Assembly (NCBI GenBank): GCA_937125225.1
Contig: CAKZLE010000023.1
Coordinates: 147,663-211,662 of the forward strand
Origin: an uncultured Spirochaetia bacterium
GTDB taxonomy: Bacteria; Spirochaetota; Spirochaetia; CAKZLE01
Reading direction: 5' to 3'
DNA: 64,000 bases
The notes beneath the pieces are model-generated. The model had not been told where the DNA came from and ran no database searches. It saw only the letters and a program-made list of their open reading frames with translations. The position numbers and the translations under genes were made by a program. Shown piece by piece: positions 53,389-62,102 of this stretch (its first letter is position 1; each line of letters starts with the position of its first letter).

Positions 53389-54276
53389 TCAATCGGAGTT
53401 CTTGGGATCTATTGGGATGAAGCCTTCACCTAATACCTCCTGAGCACTCGTTATGATCATGAAGGCATTTGGATCCATCTTCCTGACGATACTAGTTACT
53501 TGAGAGACTTTACGGTTTCTGACGACCATCATGATCATCTGCTTGTCATCATTCTTGAACATACCATGAGAATCCACCATCGTCCCACCGAGACCACAGT
53601 CGAAGGTGAGGACATCTCTGATCTCCTGATACTTATCACTGATGATATAGGCCATCTTTGCATAGTTCGCACCACTGGTGATCGTATTGATGAACTGTCC
53701 TGTGGTGAAGAGGGTGATCACAGCGAAGAGCCCCTGCTCGATGGAGAAGGTCATAGCGGCGATCAAGACGATGATCCCATCTACGATATAAAGAGAACTC
53801 CCGAGAGAGATCCGAGTATAGTGGTTGATGATCTGAGCGATGATATCGGTCCCACCGGTGTTCGCCCCACCTTTCATCGTGATTCCGAGTCCTAGACCAG
53901 TAAGGGATCCTCCGAAAAGGGCTGCTAATAGGATGTCAGTCTTATCTCCTGAGGTCAGTATACCTTCATACCCGAGGAACTGTCCCAGTAGCATCACAGA
54001 TACAGAGAGCGCAATCGTTCCCCAGAGTGATTTTAGACCGAATCGGTGACCGAAGACCATTACCCCGAGTCCGAATATAGGAATACTCAAGATCAGGATG
54101 ATGATACCGGGATCCCAGCCAAACCAATGGTAGGCTATGATCGCAAGACCACTCACCCCACCTGCAGCTATCTGAGAAGGGGTCAGGAAGAGCACCAGTC
54201 CAAGCGCGGTGATCAAGGAACCGAGTGTTATGAGAAAATAGTTACTTACTACCCTCATCAGGTTCTCATGTCTCAT
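53389..54276 (-). CDS. YitT family membrane protein
   Basis: 295 residues. Five to six membrane helices (~12-180, including LITALGLVLFLTPSQIAAGG and GSLTGLGLGITMKGGANTGG, the conserved YitT signature) are followed by a C-terminal DUF2179 domain (~220-285, FDCGLGGTMVDSHGMFKNDD then VVRNRKVSQV). The biochemical function of YitT proteins is unknown; transport or signalling at the cytoplasmic membrane is assumed. Its start overlaps the upstream YaiI-like gene by 11 bases, placing it in the manA operon. Confidence 0.92.
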   Translation of the reverse strand: MRHENLMRVVSNYFLITLGSLITALGLVLFLTPSQIAAGGVSGLAIIAYHWFGWDPGIIILILSIPIFGLGVMVFGHRFGLKSLWGTIALSVSVMLLGQFLGYEGILTSGDKTDILLAALFGGSLTGLGLGITMKGGANTGGTDIIAQIINHYTRISLGSSLYIVDGIIVLIAAMTFSIEQGLFAVITLFTTGQFINTITSGANYAKMAYIISDKYQEIRDVLTFDCGLGGTMVDSHGMFKNDDKQMIMMVVRNRKVSQVTSIVRKMDPNAFMIITSAQEVLGEGFIPIDPKNSD

Positions 54277-54733
54277 CAGTCTCCTCCCGTATCAGTCTTG
54301 TCACCGTAGCATCAAGTTTATTGGCAAAGGCCTGAGTCTCTTTCCCTGATAGAGGTCTCGTCCGCTCGAAATGTAGACCCGCCTCTCTGAACTCTGTCAT
54401 CATGTTTCTGATTGACAGTCGTTCTGCCATATTCTCTCTGGTAAAGATCCCACCTCGATCATCGATCGCAATACACCCCTTATCCACTACCCGTGAAGCC
54501 AAAATCACATCACGAGTGATGACAAGGTCGCCAGAGTTGACCTCTTCTACTACTCGATGATCAGCCTCATCAGGACCGGGATCGACGACTATCATAGTCA
54601 CGAGCTTCCCAACACAATCCTGGAGCGGTCTATCAGCAATGAAGAAGACTTCTCTCTTGATCCTCTTAGAGGCCTTCAAGATGATTGCTCTCACATTCTT
54701 CGGGCAGGAGTCTGCATCTACGACTATCTTCAT
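54266..54733 (-). CDS. YaiI/YqxD family (UPF0178, DUF188) protein
   Basis: 155 residues. The PIN-like N-terminus KIVVDADSCPKNVRAIILKA, the NSGDLVITRDVILASRVVDKG centre and DDRGGIFTRENMAERLSIR match the UPF0178/DUF188 family, whose acidic residues (VDADSCP, DLVITRD) resemble a nuclease site. Function is unproven. The ATG at 54733 abuts the manA stop codon, and the gene overlaps yitT downstream, so all three are one operon. Confidence 0.93.
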   Translation of the reverse strand: MKIVVDADSCPKNVRAIILKASKRIKREVFFIADRPLQDCVGKLVTMIVVDPGPDEADHRVVEEVNSGDLVITRDVILASRVVDKGCIAIDDRGGIFTRENMAERLSIRNMMTEFREAGLHFERTRPLSGKETQAFANKLDATVTRLIREETDET

Positions 54734-55933
54734 CTATTGAGGTACTCCTGCGATAAAAAGTGAACCTGTACAAGCTATCTTATAGGAAGAGATCTCTGAA
54801 GGGATGAGATAACAGCTACCGGAGGCAACCTGAACACTCTGAGGTAATCCACTCTCACTATCGATATATTCGATCCTTGATTCTCCATCTGCCTGGATGA
54901 GCATCTCTAGAGAACTCCGTCCCTCTAAAGAGACGAGACCTTTAGATACCTTTGAGAGAAGGAACTCCTCAGAAGGGGTCTCATAGATACTGAAAGAAGG
55001 AGTGATCTCTGTAGGATAACTCTTCTGTTTATCGATATGGGTAAAGATCACTACGTCCATGAGCTGCTCGACATCTATATGTTTTGGAGTGAGTCCTCCT
55101 CTTAGGACATTATCACTATTGGCCATCAACTCCACACCGATCCCCTCGACATAGGCATGCATCTCACCTGCCGGTTGATACAAGGCCTCTCCGGGAGCTA
55201 GTTCGATGACATTAAGATACAGAGGAGCAAGTACAGCGGGATCCTCAGGATAGAGCGATAGGAATCGCTTGATCAATCGAACCTCGATCTTCAAGGATTC
55301 ATTATGCTCAAGATCTTCTGAGATCAAACTCATCAAGGTCTTCCTCTCTTCACCGGAGATGGTAAGGATACGGTATAACAGATCCCGATACAGCTGTTCC
55401 TCAGTGGTGTCCTTCTCAAGAACATTCTTCAAGAGACTCTCATAGGCTGAAGGTATGAGGGTGTTCATCAAATCTTTGATCACCTCGATCGATCGGAAAC
55501 CACACATTGCGGTAAACTGTGTGATAGCACAGAGGATCTCTGGTTTATGATTCTGATCCTTATAGTTCCTATTTGGAGCATTCAGGGAGATACTCTGTTC
55601 CTCCTCTCGTCTAAACCCCTCTTTCGCCTGTGCGATAGAGGGATGGCATTGGATCGACAGAGGTTCTGCGATAGCAAGGATCTTATAGAGAAGTGGTAAC
55701 TTAGCTACCCCCTCCCCAAGCATCCTCTCTTTATCTTCGTCTATCACTTCGATAAGTGGTCTTCGTTCGCCTGCGGTGATGACCTCTGTCATTCCCTTGG
55801 GATGAATACCAAGCCACATCTCAGCCCATGGCTCTTTTTCTGCAGCTTCAGGATGGTTCATGAACTTCTGAAGCCAACTCATATGACCCCAAGCATAGTG
55901 TTGTATGAAGGGGCTTAATTCTTGTATTTTCAT
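54734..55933 (-). CDS. manA: Mannose-6-phosphate isomerase, class I
   Basis: 399 residues from the ATG at 55933 (TTGAGG upstream); a longer start at 55969 was rejected. It interconverts mannose 6-phosphate and fructose 6-phosphate. Zinc-site motifs are intact: LSIQCHPSIAQAKEGF near residue 95, HKPEILCAIT near 135 and GEALYQPAGEMHAYVEG near 250. LGIHPKG and ANSDNVLRGGLTPK also match class I PMI. It is not in the beta-mannoside locus but would funnel mannose from it into glycolysis. First gene of the manA-yaiI-yitT unit, divergent from the PPi-PFK gene. Confidence 0.96.
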   Translation of the reverse strand: MKIQELSPFIQHYAWGHMSWLQKFMNHPEAAEKEPWAEMWLGIHPKGMTEVITAGERRPLIEVIDEDKERMLGEGVAKLPLLYKILAIAEPLSIQCHPSIAQAKEGFRREEEQSISLNAPNRNYKDQNHKPEILCAITQFTAMCGFRSIEVIKDLMNTLIPSAYESLLKNVLEKDTTEEQLYRDLLYRILTISGEERKTLMSLISEDLEHNESLKIEVRLIKRFLSLYPEDPAVLAPLYLNVIELAPGEALYQPAGEMHAYVEGIGVELMANSDNVLRGGLTPKHIDVEQLMDVVIFTHIDKQKSYPTEITPSFSIYETPSEEFLLSKVSKGLVSLEGRSSLEMLIQADGESRIEYIDSESGLPQSVQVASGSCYLIPSEISSYKIACTGSLFIAGVPQ

Positions 55934-56049
55934 GGCCTCAAGTCTAACTCTCCATAGCAATATGGTCAATCACTGAGATCTTTCCTTTTACACATGAGTG
56001 GTTAAACTTGTATTTTTATTGGATTAACGATATAAAAGAAGGGATCAAT

Positions 56050-56078
56050 TTGAAACAGGCGACATTAAAGAGTGTATA
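56050..56078 (+). promoter_or_regulatory. Candidate promoter of the PPi-phosphofructokinase gene
   Basis: TTGAAA (56050-56055), 17 bases, TGTATA (56073-56078), leading into an AT-rich tract and ending about 40 bases before AAGGAG and the ATG at 56126. Confidence 0.5.
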
Positions 56079-56125
56079 TATATAATGATATCGGCCTGAA
56101 CACAAGAATATTCAAGGAGCATCAC

Positions 56126-57781
56126 ATGCACTATTCCCCCCTTCAGAAAGCACGTTATGTGTACCAACCAAAACTACCTAAGATACTTCGAGAGAAGATC
56201 GATACTATCGTACCGGTATTTGGTGAGAAAACAGAATCAGTAACAGATCAGGCAGAGCTCAAAGAACTCTTCCCTGGAACCTATGGGATGCCAATGGTAT
56301 CATTTGAGACTGGAGAAAATGAGACGATCGGAAAGAAGATCAACATCGGTGTCATCCTCTCAGGTGGACAGGCCCCTGGTGGACACAATGTCATCGCAGG
56401 TCTCTACGATGCGATCAAGAATGCCAACCCAGAATCAAAACTCATTGGTTTCAAGGGTGGACCCTCAGGGATCCTTGACGCAGATACGATCGAGTTCACT
56501 GATGAATACATGAATGAATACCGTAATACTGGTGGATTCGATATCATCGGATCAGGAAGGACCAAGCTCGAATCTGAAGAGCAGTTCGCAGTTTGTGAGA
56601 AGGTCTGTAAGGATCTAGAGATCGAAGCTATCATCATCATAGGTGGTGATGATTCTAACACCAATGCTGCAGTACTTGCTGAATACTTCAAGAGTAGAGA
56701 TTCAGGTATCGCCGTCATCGGAGCTCCAAAGACTATCGATGGAGACTTGAAGAATGAGTCGATCGAAGTCTCTTTCGGTTTTGATACAGCTACTAAGACC
56801 TACTCAGAACTGATTGGTAATATAGAGAGAGATGCTAACTCAGCAAAGAAATACTGGCACTTCATCAAACTCATGGGAAGAAGTGCTTCACATATCGCAC
56901 TCGAATGCGCTCTTCAGACACAGCCTACCGCTGCTTTGATATCTGAAGAGGTCGCACAGAACAAGACCACACTCACAGAGATCGTTGATGACCTCGTAGA
57001 GAAGATCGTCTATCGAGCGAACAACAATGAGAACTTCGGTGTCATTCTTGTTCCGGAAGGTCTCATAGAGTTCATCCCTGAGATGAAGGCTCTCATCGCA
57101 GAACTCAATGATCTCATGGCAGAGCATACAGAGTTCTTCCAGACTCTCAACACCTTTGAAGATCAGTCAGAATGGATCAATAAGAATCTCTCAAAAGACT
57201 CTTCCTATGCATTCTCCTCACTACCTAATAACATCCAACGACAGCTTCTCATGGATAGAGATCCTCATGGTAATGTCCAGGTATCAAGGATCGAGACTGA
57301 GAAACTCCTTATTGAGATGGTAGAACTCAAGCTCAAAGAGCTCAAAGCAGCTGGAACCTACACAGGTTCCTTCAGCTCCCAGAGCCATTTCTTCGGATAT
57401 GAAGGGAGATGTGCCTTCCCATCCAATTTTGACTCAGACTACTGCTACTCACTTGGATACAATGCATTCATGCTCATCGCATCAGGTCTTACCGGTTACC
57501 TCTCCTCTATCTCCAACCTTTCTGCACCTGCAGATCAGTGGATAGCCGGTGGTGTTCCTGTGACGATGATGATGAACCTAGAACAGCGACATGGTGAGAA
57601 GAAACCCGTTATCAAGAAGGCTCTCGTAGAACTTGATGAGAAACCCTTCCTGACATTCGCTGCAAATCGAGAGACTTGGTACAAGACAACTTCGTTTACC
57701 GTTCCAGGTGCTATCCAGTACTACGGACCAGATGAGGTTTGTAACCAACCAACAATCACCTTGACCTTAGAACATGAATAA
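56126..57781 (+). CDS. pfp: Diphosphate-fructose-6-phosphate 1-phosphotransferase (long PPi-PFK)
   Basis: 551 residues. It phosphorylates fructose 6-phosphate reversibly using pyrophosphate instead of ATP. The motif [12 protein letters not shown] at about residue 173 (Asp after GGD blocks ATP use) and [11 protein letters not shown] near 200 define the PPi-dependent group; [20 protein letters not shown] lies near 250. The ~550-residue length is that of the long clade known from spirochaetes, plants and chlamydiae. The ATG at 56126 follows AAGGAG; an in-frame start at 56072 was rejected. An intrinsic terminator follows. Confidence 0.96.
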   Translation: MHYSPLQKARYVYQPKLPKILREKIDTIVPVFGEKTESVTDQAELKELFPGTYGMPMVSFETGENETIGKKINIGVILSGGQAPGGHNVIAGLYDAIKNANPESKLIGFKGGPSGILDADTIEFTDEYMNEYRNTGGFDIIGSGRTKLESEEQFAVCEKVCKDLEIEAIIIIGGDDSNTNAAVLAEYFKSRDSGIAVIGAPKTIDGDLKNESIEVSFGFDTATKTYSELIGNIERDANSAKKYWHFIKLMGRSASHIALECALQTQPTAALISEEVAQNKTTLTEIVDDLVEKIVYRANNNENFGVILVPEGLIEFIPEMKALIAELNDLMAEHTEFFQTLNTFEDQSEWINKNLSKDSSYAFSSLPNNIQRQLLMDRDPHGNVQVSRIETEKLLIEMVELKLKELKAAGTYTGSFSSQSHFFGYEGRCAFPSNFDSDYCYSLGYNAFMLIASGLTGYLSSISNLSAPADQWIAGGVPVTMMMNLEQRHGEKKPVIKKALVELDEKPFLTFAANRETWYKTTSFTVPGAIQYYGPDEVCNQPTITLTLEHE

Positions 57782-57807
57782 GAGTCTCCTCTGAGACCTT
57801 GAATGAT

Positions 57808-57843
57808 AAGAAGCTGTGACACCCGTCGCAGCTTCTTTCTTTT
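57808..57843 (+). terminator. Intrinsic terminator of the PPi-PFK gene
   Basis: 13-base stem (57808-57820 with 57825-57837, one G-U), a 4-base loop and a T-rich tail TTTCTTTT, 27 bases after the stop. Confidence 0.92.
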
Positions 57844-57906
57844 GCCCCTTCCCGCTTTTCATTGCTCAGGTCCAAGAATCATGAGATACTGAACTTGAGA
57901 AAACAT

Positions 57907-58461
57907 ATGAACATATTCAATAAGCTATGGAACAGATCTCAATCCCAGAAACCAGATACCTTAGCTCCCTTACCTGAGGATACGAGTCTCTCAGAGGTTA
58001 GTAAGACTCTCTATCTTGATGGAAGAGTCATCAAAGCTTCACAACTTGTCAAAAGGATCACCGTTATCCTAGAACCGAAGAATCTTATCACGACTGGGGG
58101 GATATTGTTCAAATCAGAGATCTCAGGAGATGTGTTTGAACTCGGGATCCTTCCTCAATTCTTCGAGGGTGAGAGAGGCTACCATTACGATATACATCTC
58201 AAAGGTGAGAATGAGTTCTCACTCATCGGAAGTCTCACCGCTCAAAGAGAGTTGACCATCCTCTTCAAATGCCTCGAGATGACAGATGAGAAAAGGGCTG
58301 TATACCGAAAGAACTATCGGGCAATTGCTAGATTGTTCGATCTTTGTAGCGGGAGTAATGAGATTCAATTAGATTGGATCACCACAAAACTTATGGAGGA
58401 TCAACTGATCTATCGACAAACCCCCTCTACCCTAAAGGAGATCATCAACTTCAGGGAGTAG
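57907..58461 (+). CDS. Conserved-looking hypothetical protein
   Basis: 184 residues from the ATG at 57907; a TTG at 57862 is in frame but lies next to the preceding terminator. No family is recognised. The N-terminal ~30 residues are polar and probably disordered. Residues ~35-125 alternate beta strands (ITVILEPKNLITTGGILFKS, GYHYDIHLKGENEFSLIGSL) in a PilZ/OB-like size range, and the C-terminal ~60 are helical and basic (MTDEKRAVYRKNYRAIARLF). No signal peptide or membrane segment, so cytoplasmic. Codon usage looks like the neighbours. Ribosome site weak. Confidence 0.65.
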   Translation: MNIFNKLWNRSQSQKPDTLAPLPEDTSLSEVSKTLYLDGRVIKASQLVKRITVILEPKNLITTGGILFKSEISGDVFELGILPQFFEGERGYHYDIHLKGENEFSLIGSLTAQRELTILFKCLEMTDEKRAVYRKNYRAIARLFDLCSGSNEIQLDWITTKLMEDQLIYRQTPSTLKEIINFRE

Positions 58462-58463
58462 AG

Positions 58464-58492
58464 ACCGCTCTAGATTCTCTTTCTAGAGCGGT
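58464..58492. terminator. Hairpin between convergent genes
   Basis: Perfect 11-base stem ACCGCTCTAGA (58464-58474) with TCTAGAGCGGT (58482-58492) and a 7-base loop, between two convergent stops. No T run on either side; a bidirectional terminator or 3' stabiliser is likely. Confidence 0.55.
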
Positions 58493-58508
58493 ATAGATCA
58501 GACAGAGG

Positions 58509-60410
58509 CTAACTTTTCCGCTTTCCTGTAATCAGCGATACCACGATCAAGGTAAGAAAGCTCAAGGGGATCGAAATGATCGCTGGATTATCGAGACCGA
58601 TAAGCGCCTTATCTGCCGCCATCCCATACTTATCGAGCATACTCGGTGAGAGGAGAATGATGATCAGGGAGGAGACCATCCCCACGAAGATCGAAGCTAC
58701 GATCCCTTTTGCTGTCGTCCTCTTCCAGAAGAGCATCATGATGATCGCAGGGAAGTTCGCAGAGGCTGCGATCGCAAATGCCCATCCAACGAGGAAAGAG
58801 ACGTTCATCCCTTTAAAGAGAATCCCCAGCACTATAGCGATGCCCCCAACGGTGATCGCTGAGATCTTCCCGATCACGACTCGGGTCGAATCAGAGATCT
58901 CCTTGCCTTTAAACAGACTACTCATCATATCATGAGCAACAGCACCCGAGGCTGCGACGATGAGCCCAGAGACGGTACCAAGTACTGTGGCAAAGGCTAT
59001 CGCTGAGATCACAGAGAAGAGAAACAGTCCGAATGATTTCGCTAACAAGGGTGCACTCATATTACTGCTCTGTACATCGAGTACCCCGTTCACCATAGCA
59101 CCGAAACCGATATACATCGTCAGTATATAGAAGAAACCGATAGCGGTGATCGCAAGGATGGTTGATTTTCGAGCATCTTTAGGACTAGGGACCGTATAGT
59201 AACGAATCAGGACATGCGGCAATGCAGAAGTACCGAAGAAGAGTGCGAGCATCAGTGAGACGAAGTTCATCTTCGATAGCGGAGTAGACCCCTTATCGAC
59301 CTTGAACTTCAATCCGGGACGCATCAGTTCACTTCCCGAGGTGATCTCCTGAGACCAGAGAGATATGGAGTCCCCCTCATAAGAGAACGAGGTCTTAGAG
59401 AATCTGACCACCTCACTATCTTCGAGGGTCTCAATATACTTGAACGGTCCTAACGCACCAGTATCTTCGACCTCTTCACCGTCAACGATGATCTTGTTCA
59501 TATGACCTACAGGATAGAAGGCCTCAGCCTCTTTTGGTTCTCCATTATAGAGGATCTCACTATCAGCTTTCTGAGTCACCGTAAGGGTCTCCAATAATGT
59601 AGCGGACACTCCATCGATCTGAGCATCCCACCACCGTTCGACCCCTTCTTTCTCTGTTCTGATGAAAGTCTTATCCCCAGAACTATATTCACCGGTGATC
59701 ACATACCCTGAAGTCTCTATCGAGGTGACCACAGAGCCTGTGACTGTCCCATCTAGTCTGATGAACTCATGGTAATCATCTGTAGGATGAGTCGAGACAC
59801 CTTTATTGAGGATGGAGATGACGAGAACTAGCGAGAAGACTATCAGGAGAGCACCCTTGATGAACTGCACATAGGTCGTAGCCTTCATCCCTGCTGTTGC
59901 AACGATGAAGATGACTATAGCACCCACACCGATGACTCCGACATAATGGGGAAATCCCAGTAAGGGAGTGACCAGAGCTCCTGCCCCTACCATCTGAGGA
60001 ATCAGATAGAACACTGAGACTACCAGAGTACTGATCCCTGCCATCAATCGAATCCCAGGATAGTTGAACTTGGAATCAAGGGCATCTGCAAAGGTATATT
60101 TACCGAGTCTTTTCAACGGCTCTGCAATGACGAAGAGCGCTACGATCCAACCTGCAAGATATCCAATGGAATAGAGAAAACCATCATAACCTGCAACAGC
60201 GATCATCCCACAGATCCCTAAAAAAGAGGCTGCTGAGAGATAGTCCCCTGCAAAAGCTACACCATTTACCGTCCAGGGAATGGTCCCCCCGGCTGCGAAG
60301 TAGCCCTTCGAAGAGGCTGACTGTCTTGAAAAATAGACCGAGATCCCGAGGACCGTGATGACTATAAGAGAAAAAATGATCGTGGCGAGTATTGAAGGAG
60401 TATAGATCAT
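58509..60410 (-). CDS. actP: Cation/acetate symporter-like protein with an internal soluble insertion
   Basis: 633 residues of the SSS family, ActP/VC_2705 subgroup. YFAAGGTIPWTVNGVAFAGD (substrate/Na+ region) near residue 38 and FGTSALPHVLIRYYTVPSPK near 395 are strong matches, and 13 or more membrane segments are predicted. It would import acetate or another short carboxylate with a cation. Between membrane segments, residues ~205-375 form a ~170-residue hydrophilic, Glu/Ser/Thr-rich insertion predicted outside the membrane; E. coli ActP lacks it. The start overlaps the DUF485 gene by four bases, the standard yjcH-actP order. Confidence 0.9.
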   Translation of the reverse strand: MIYTPSILATIIFSLIVITVLGISVYFSRQSASSKGYFAAGGTIPWTVNGVAFAGDYLSAASFLGICGMIAVAGYDGFLYSIGYLAGWIVALFVIAEPLKRLGKYTFADALDSKFNYPGIRLMAGISTLVVSVFYLIPQMVGAGALVTPLLGFPHYVGVIGVGAIVIFIVATAGMKATTYVQFIKGALLIVFSLVLVISILNKGVSTHPTDDYHEFIRLDGTVTGSVVTSIETSGYVITGEYSSGDKTFIRTEKEGVERWWDAQIDGVSATLLETLTVTQKADSEILYNGEPKEAEAFYPVGHMNKIIVDGEEVEDTGALGPFKYIETLEDSEVVRFSKTSFSYEGDSISLWSQEITSGSELMRPGLKFKVDKGSTPLSKMNFVSLMLALFFGTSALPHVLIRYYTVPSPKDARKSTILAITAIGFFYILTMYIGFGAMVNGVLDVQSSNMSAPLLAKSFGLFLFSVISAIAFATVLGTVSGLIVAASGAVAHDMMSSLFKGKEISDSTRVVIGKISAITVGGIAIVLGILFKGMNVSFLVGWAFAIAASANFPAIIMMLFWKRTTAKGIVASIFVGMVSSLIIILLSPSMLDKYGMAADKALIGLDNPAIISIPLSFLTLIVVSLITGKRKS

Positions 60411-60706
60411 GAGTGGGCCTCCGCTTCAGTTGAGGCATTCTCGAACTCCAGCTCTTTTTTTGTACAGAGAGCATTATAGATGAGCCCCATCACGATTGCC
60501 GTGAGAATGAGAAAGAAGCCATAGGTCACCGCTAGGTTGAGACCGAAAACCACTCTTACCATCATGAGTTTTGGAAAAAAGGTATTGATACCGACGAATC
60601 CTACAAAGATGATCCCATATATGGCAAAGAATCTTAGTCCGACTCTTGTCTTATATTCAGAGACTACCGAATCCTCAGTGACTTTGACTGCTGGTCCATG
60701 ATCCAT
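60407..60706 (-). CDS. DUF485 family membrane protein (YjcH-like)
   Basis: 99 residues from the ATG at 60706, which follows GGAGGG; a long N-terminal extension to 60826 was rejected for lack of a ribosome site and low-quality residues. Two membrane helices (~30-50 and ~65-85: FFAIYGIIFVGFVGINTFF and YGFFLILTAIVMGLIYNAL) fit DUF485. YjcH is encoded with acetate permease ActP in many bacteria and may assist it, though its role is unproven. Overlap with the symporter gene (ATGA) supports coupling. Confidence 0.88.
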   Translation of the reverse strand: MDHGPAVKVTEDSVVSEYKTRVGLRFFAIYGIIFVGFVGINTFFPKLMMVRVVFGLNLAVTYGFFLILTAIVMGLIYNALCTKKELEFENASTEAEAHS

Positions 60707-61372
60707 GAAAAACCCTCCATAAACAATTTTTATAAATCGTATGTATGATAAGGAGTTGCAGGGTTCCTCTGCTAGTCTGAAATACATGTTCTCTTGGGTA
60801 CTGCTTACATTCCTATCTGTTCTCACTGATGTATGACAAAGCTGCTTAATTTAAGAGTATACCATCACTGTTGATACTTTTGCTGTTTTTATGAGGATTA
60901 TTTCATAGTAACTGAAGAAAAGAGAAGGAACGATATACCTTGAGCGAAAAGATAGGGATCCCTAGAATGGCAAATTATAGCTTTTATATGGAGAGACTTT
61001 TTCTTATTCGCTTCATTTCAGAACCGCTAAAAGTACTGAGAGCCCTACAACTTCTCATTCCCTGAACAGATAAGAGCTCTCTCCTGTCATATATATTCTA
61101 AGATGACGAGCTCTTCAAGAGAGACAGGAGGTTCATCTGCTACCGCTCTTCTTCCATTCCAATCATATTCACCCGTTCAGATTCTTTCAGACTCAACGGG
61201 AAGACCGGTATCGATCGTTCCTTGATCTTTCTAGCTACATACTCCTCCATGATGATTCAGTTCTCTACTGCTATAGCCGATACCGGGATGGTAATCGAGA
61301 AGTTCTCAAGAATCTCTATATCACCAAAGAGGTGAGCGTACTGCGTAGGAATCATATCATGGCTGTCTCAGA
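60707..61372. other. 666-bp region without an intact gene
   Basis: Between the DUF485 start and the deoD stop. The half next to deoD holds fragments that look like decayed coding sequence on the minus strand (listed separately, 61087-61355). The half next to the DUF485 gene (60707-61086) should hold that gene's promoter, but no convincing -35/-10 pair was found. No tRNA-like or repeat structure was seen beyond short palindromes such as AGGGATCCCT. Confidence 0.6.
61087..61355 (-). pseudogene. Probable gene remnant downstream of deoD
   Basis: One minus-strand frame runs from ATG 61355 to a TGA at 61257, then continues in the same frame from ATG 61250 to a TAG at 61140. A second frame, shifted by one base, then gives coding-like sequence (GEYDWNGRRAVADEPPVSLE, then ELVILEYI) to a TGA at 61087. 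The residue composition looks like protein rather than random DNA across both frames. At least one stop and one frameshift would have to be repaired. The ancestral family is not recognised. Alternatively these are chance frames. Confidence 0.4.
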
Positions 61373-62089
61373 TCATTCAGCCATCTCTAGAGCGATCTTC
61401 ATCATATTGGTGAAGGCAGACTGTCTCTCTTCACTTGTTGTCTGTTCATGAGTGATCAGATTATCAGAGACGGTAAGAATACAGGCGGCCTGTTTACCCG
61501 TGACTTGAGCCGTTGAGAATAGGGCAAAGGCCTCCATCTCTACAGCAAGACACCCATGCTCCTCATAAGCTGTATTGAAATCAAAACCATCGTTTCGGTA
61601 GAAGACATCTGCTGAGTGGATAGCTCCTCTATGAAGAGGTATACCTAACTCTTCAGCATAGGTTGCTAGCCGCTCATTGACTAGTGGAGAAGCATCTAGG
61701 GTATCTTTATCATAGCCTGTCTGAGTATGGGCAAATGATGATTCTGACCAGGCAGAGTCTGCTAGAATGACATCATAGAGTTTCACCTCTGGAGCATAGG
61801 AGCCACAGGAGCCTATCCGTATGATGTTCTCTACCCCATAGAACTGATACAGCTCATAGGAATAGATCCCGATACTCGGCATCCCCATACCTGAAGCGAT
61901 CACTGAGATCTTCCTTCCCTTATAGGTACCGGTATATCCGAATACATTCCTGACCTGATTGATCTGTTGTGGATTCTCTAAGAATGTCTCTGCGATGAAT
62001 TTCGCTCGAAGTGGATCTCCGGGCATCAGGACGGTCTTCGCGACCTCTTCAGTACTCTTCATCTCAAGATGTGGTGTTGGTATAGCCAT
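61373..62089 (-). CDS. deoD: Purine-nucleoside phosphorylase, DeoD type
   Basis: 238 residues. It cleaves purine (deoxy)nucleosides with phosphate to base and ribose 1-phosphate. VLMPGDPLRAKFIAETFL (phosphate-binding GDP loop), GMGMPSIGIYSYEL, RIGSCGSY and the active-site VEMEAFALF are the hexameric trimer-of-dimers PNP signatures; the catalytic Asp in LTVSDNL is present. Cytoplasmic. It starts 13 bases after deoB ends, so deoB-deoD form a nucleoside-salvage operon feeding ribose phosphate to the pentose phosphate pathway. Confidence 0.97.
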   Translation of the reverse strand: MAIPTPHLEMKSTEEVAKTVLMPGDPLRAKFIAETFLENPQQINQVRNVFGYTGTYKGRKISVIASGMGMPSIGIYSYELYQFYGVENIIRIGSCGSYAPEVKLYDVILADSAWSESSFAHTQTGYDKDTLDASPLVNERLATYAEELGIPLHRGAIHSADVFYRNDGFDFNTAYEEHGCLAVEMEAFALFSTAQVTGKQAACILTVSDNLITHEQTTSEERQSAFTNMMKIALEMAE

Positions 62090-62102
62090 ATTACATATCT
62101 CC

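Noticed and set aside
60707..60826. 40-residue N-terminal extension of the DUF485 protein
   Set aside because: GGAGGG sits just before the ATG at 60706, and the extension has no homology-like character.
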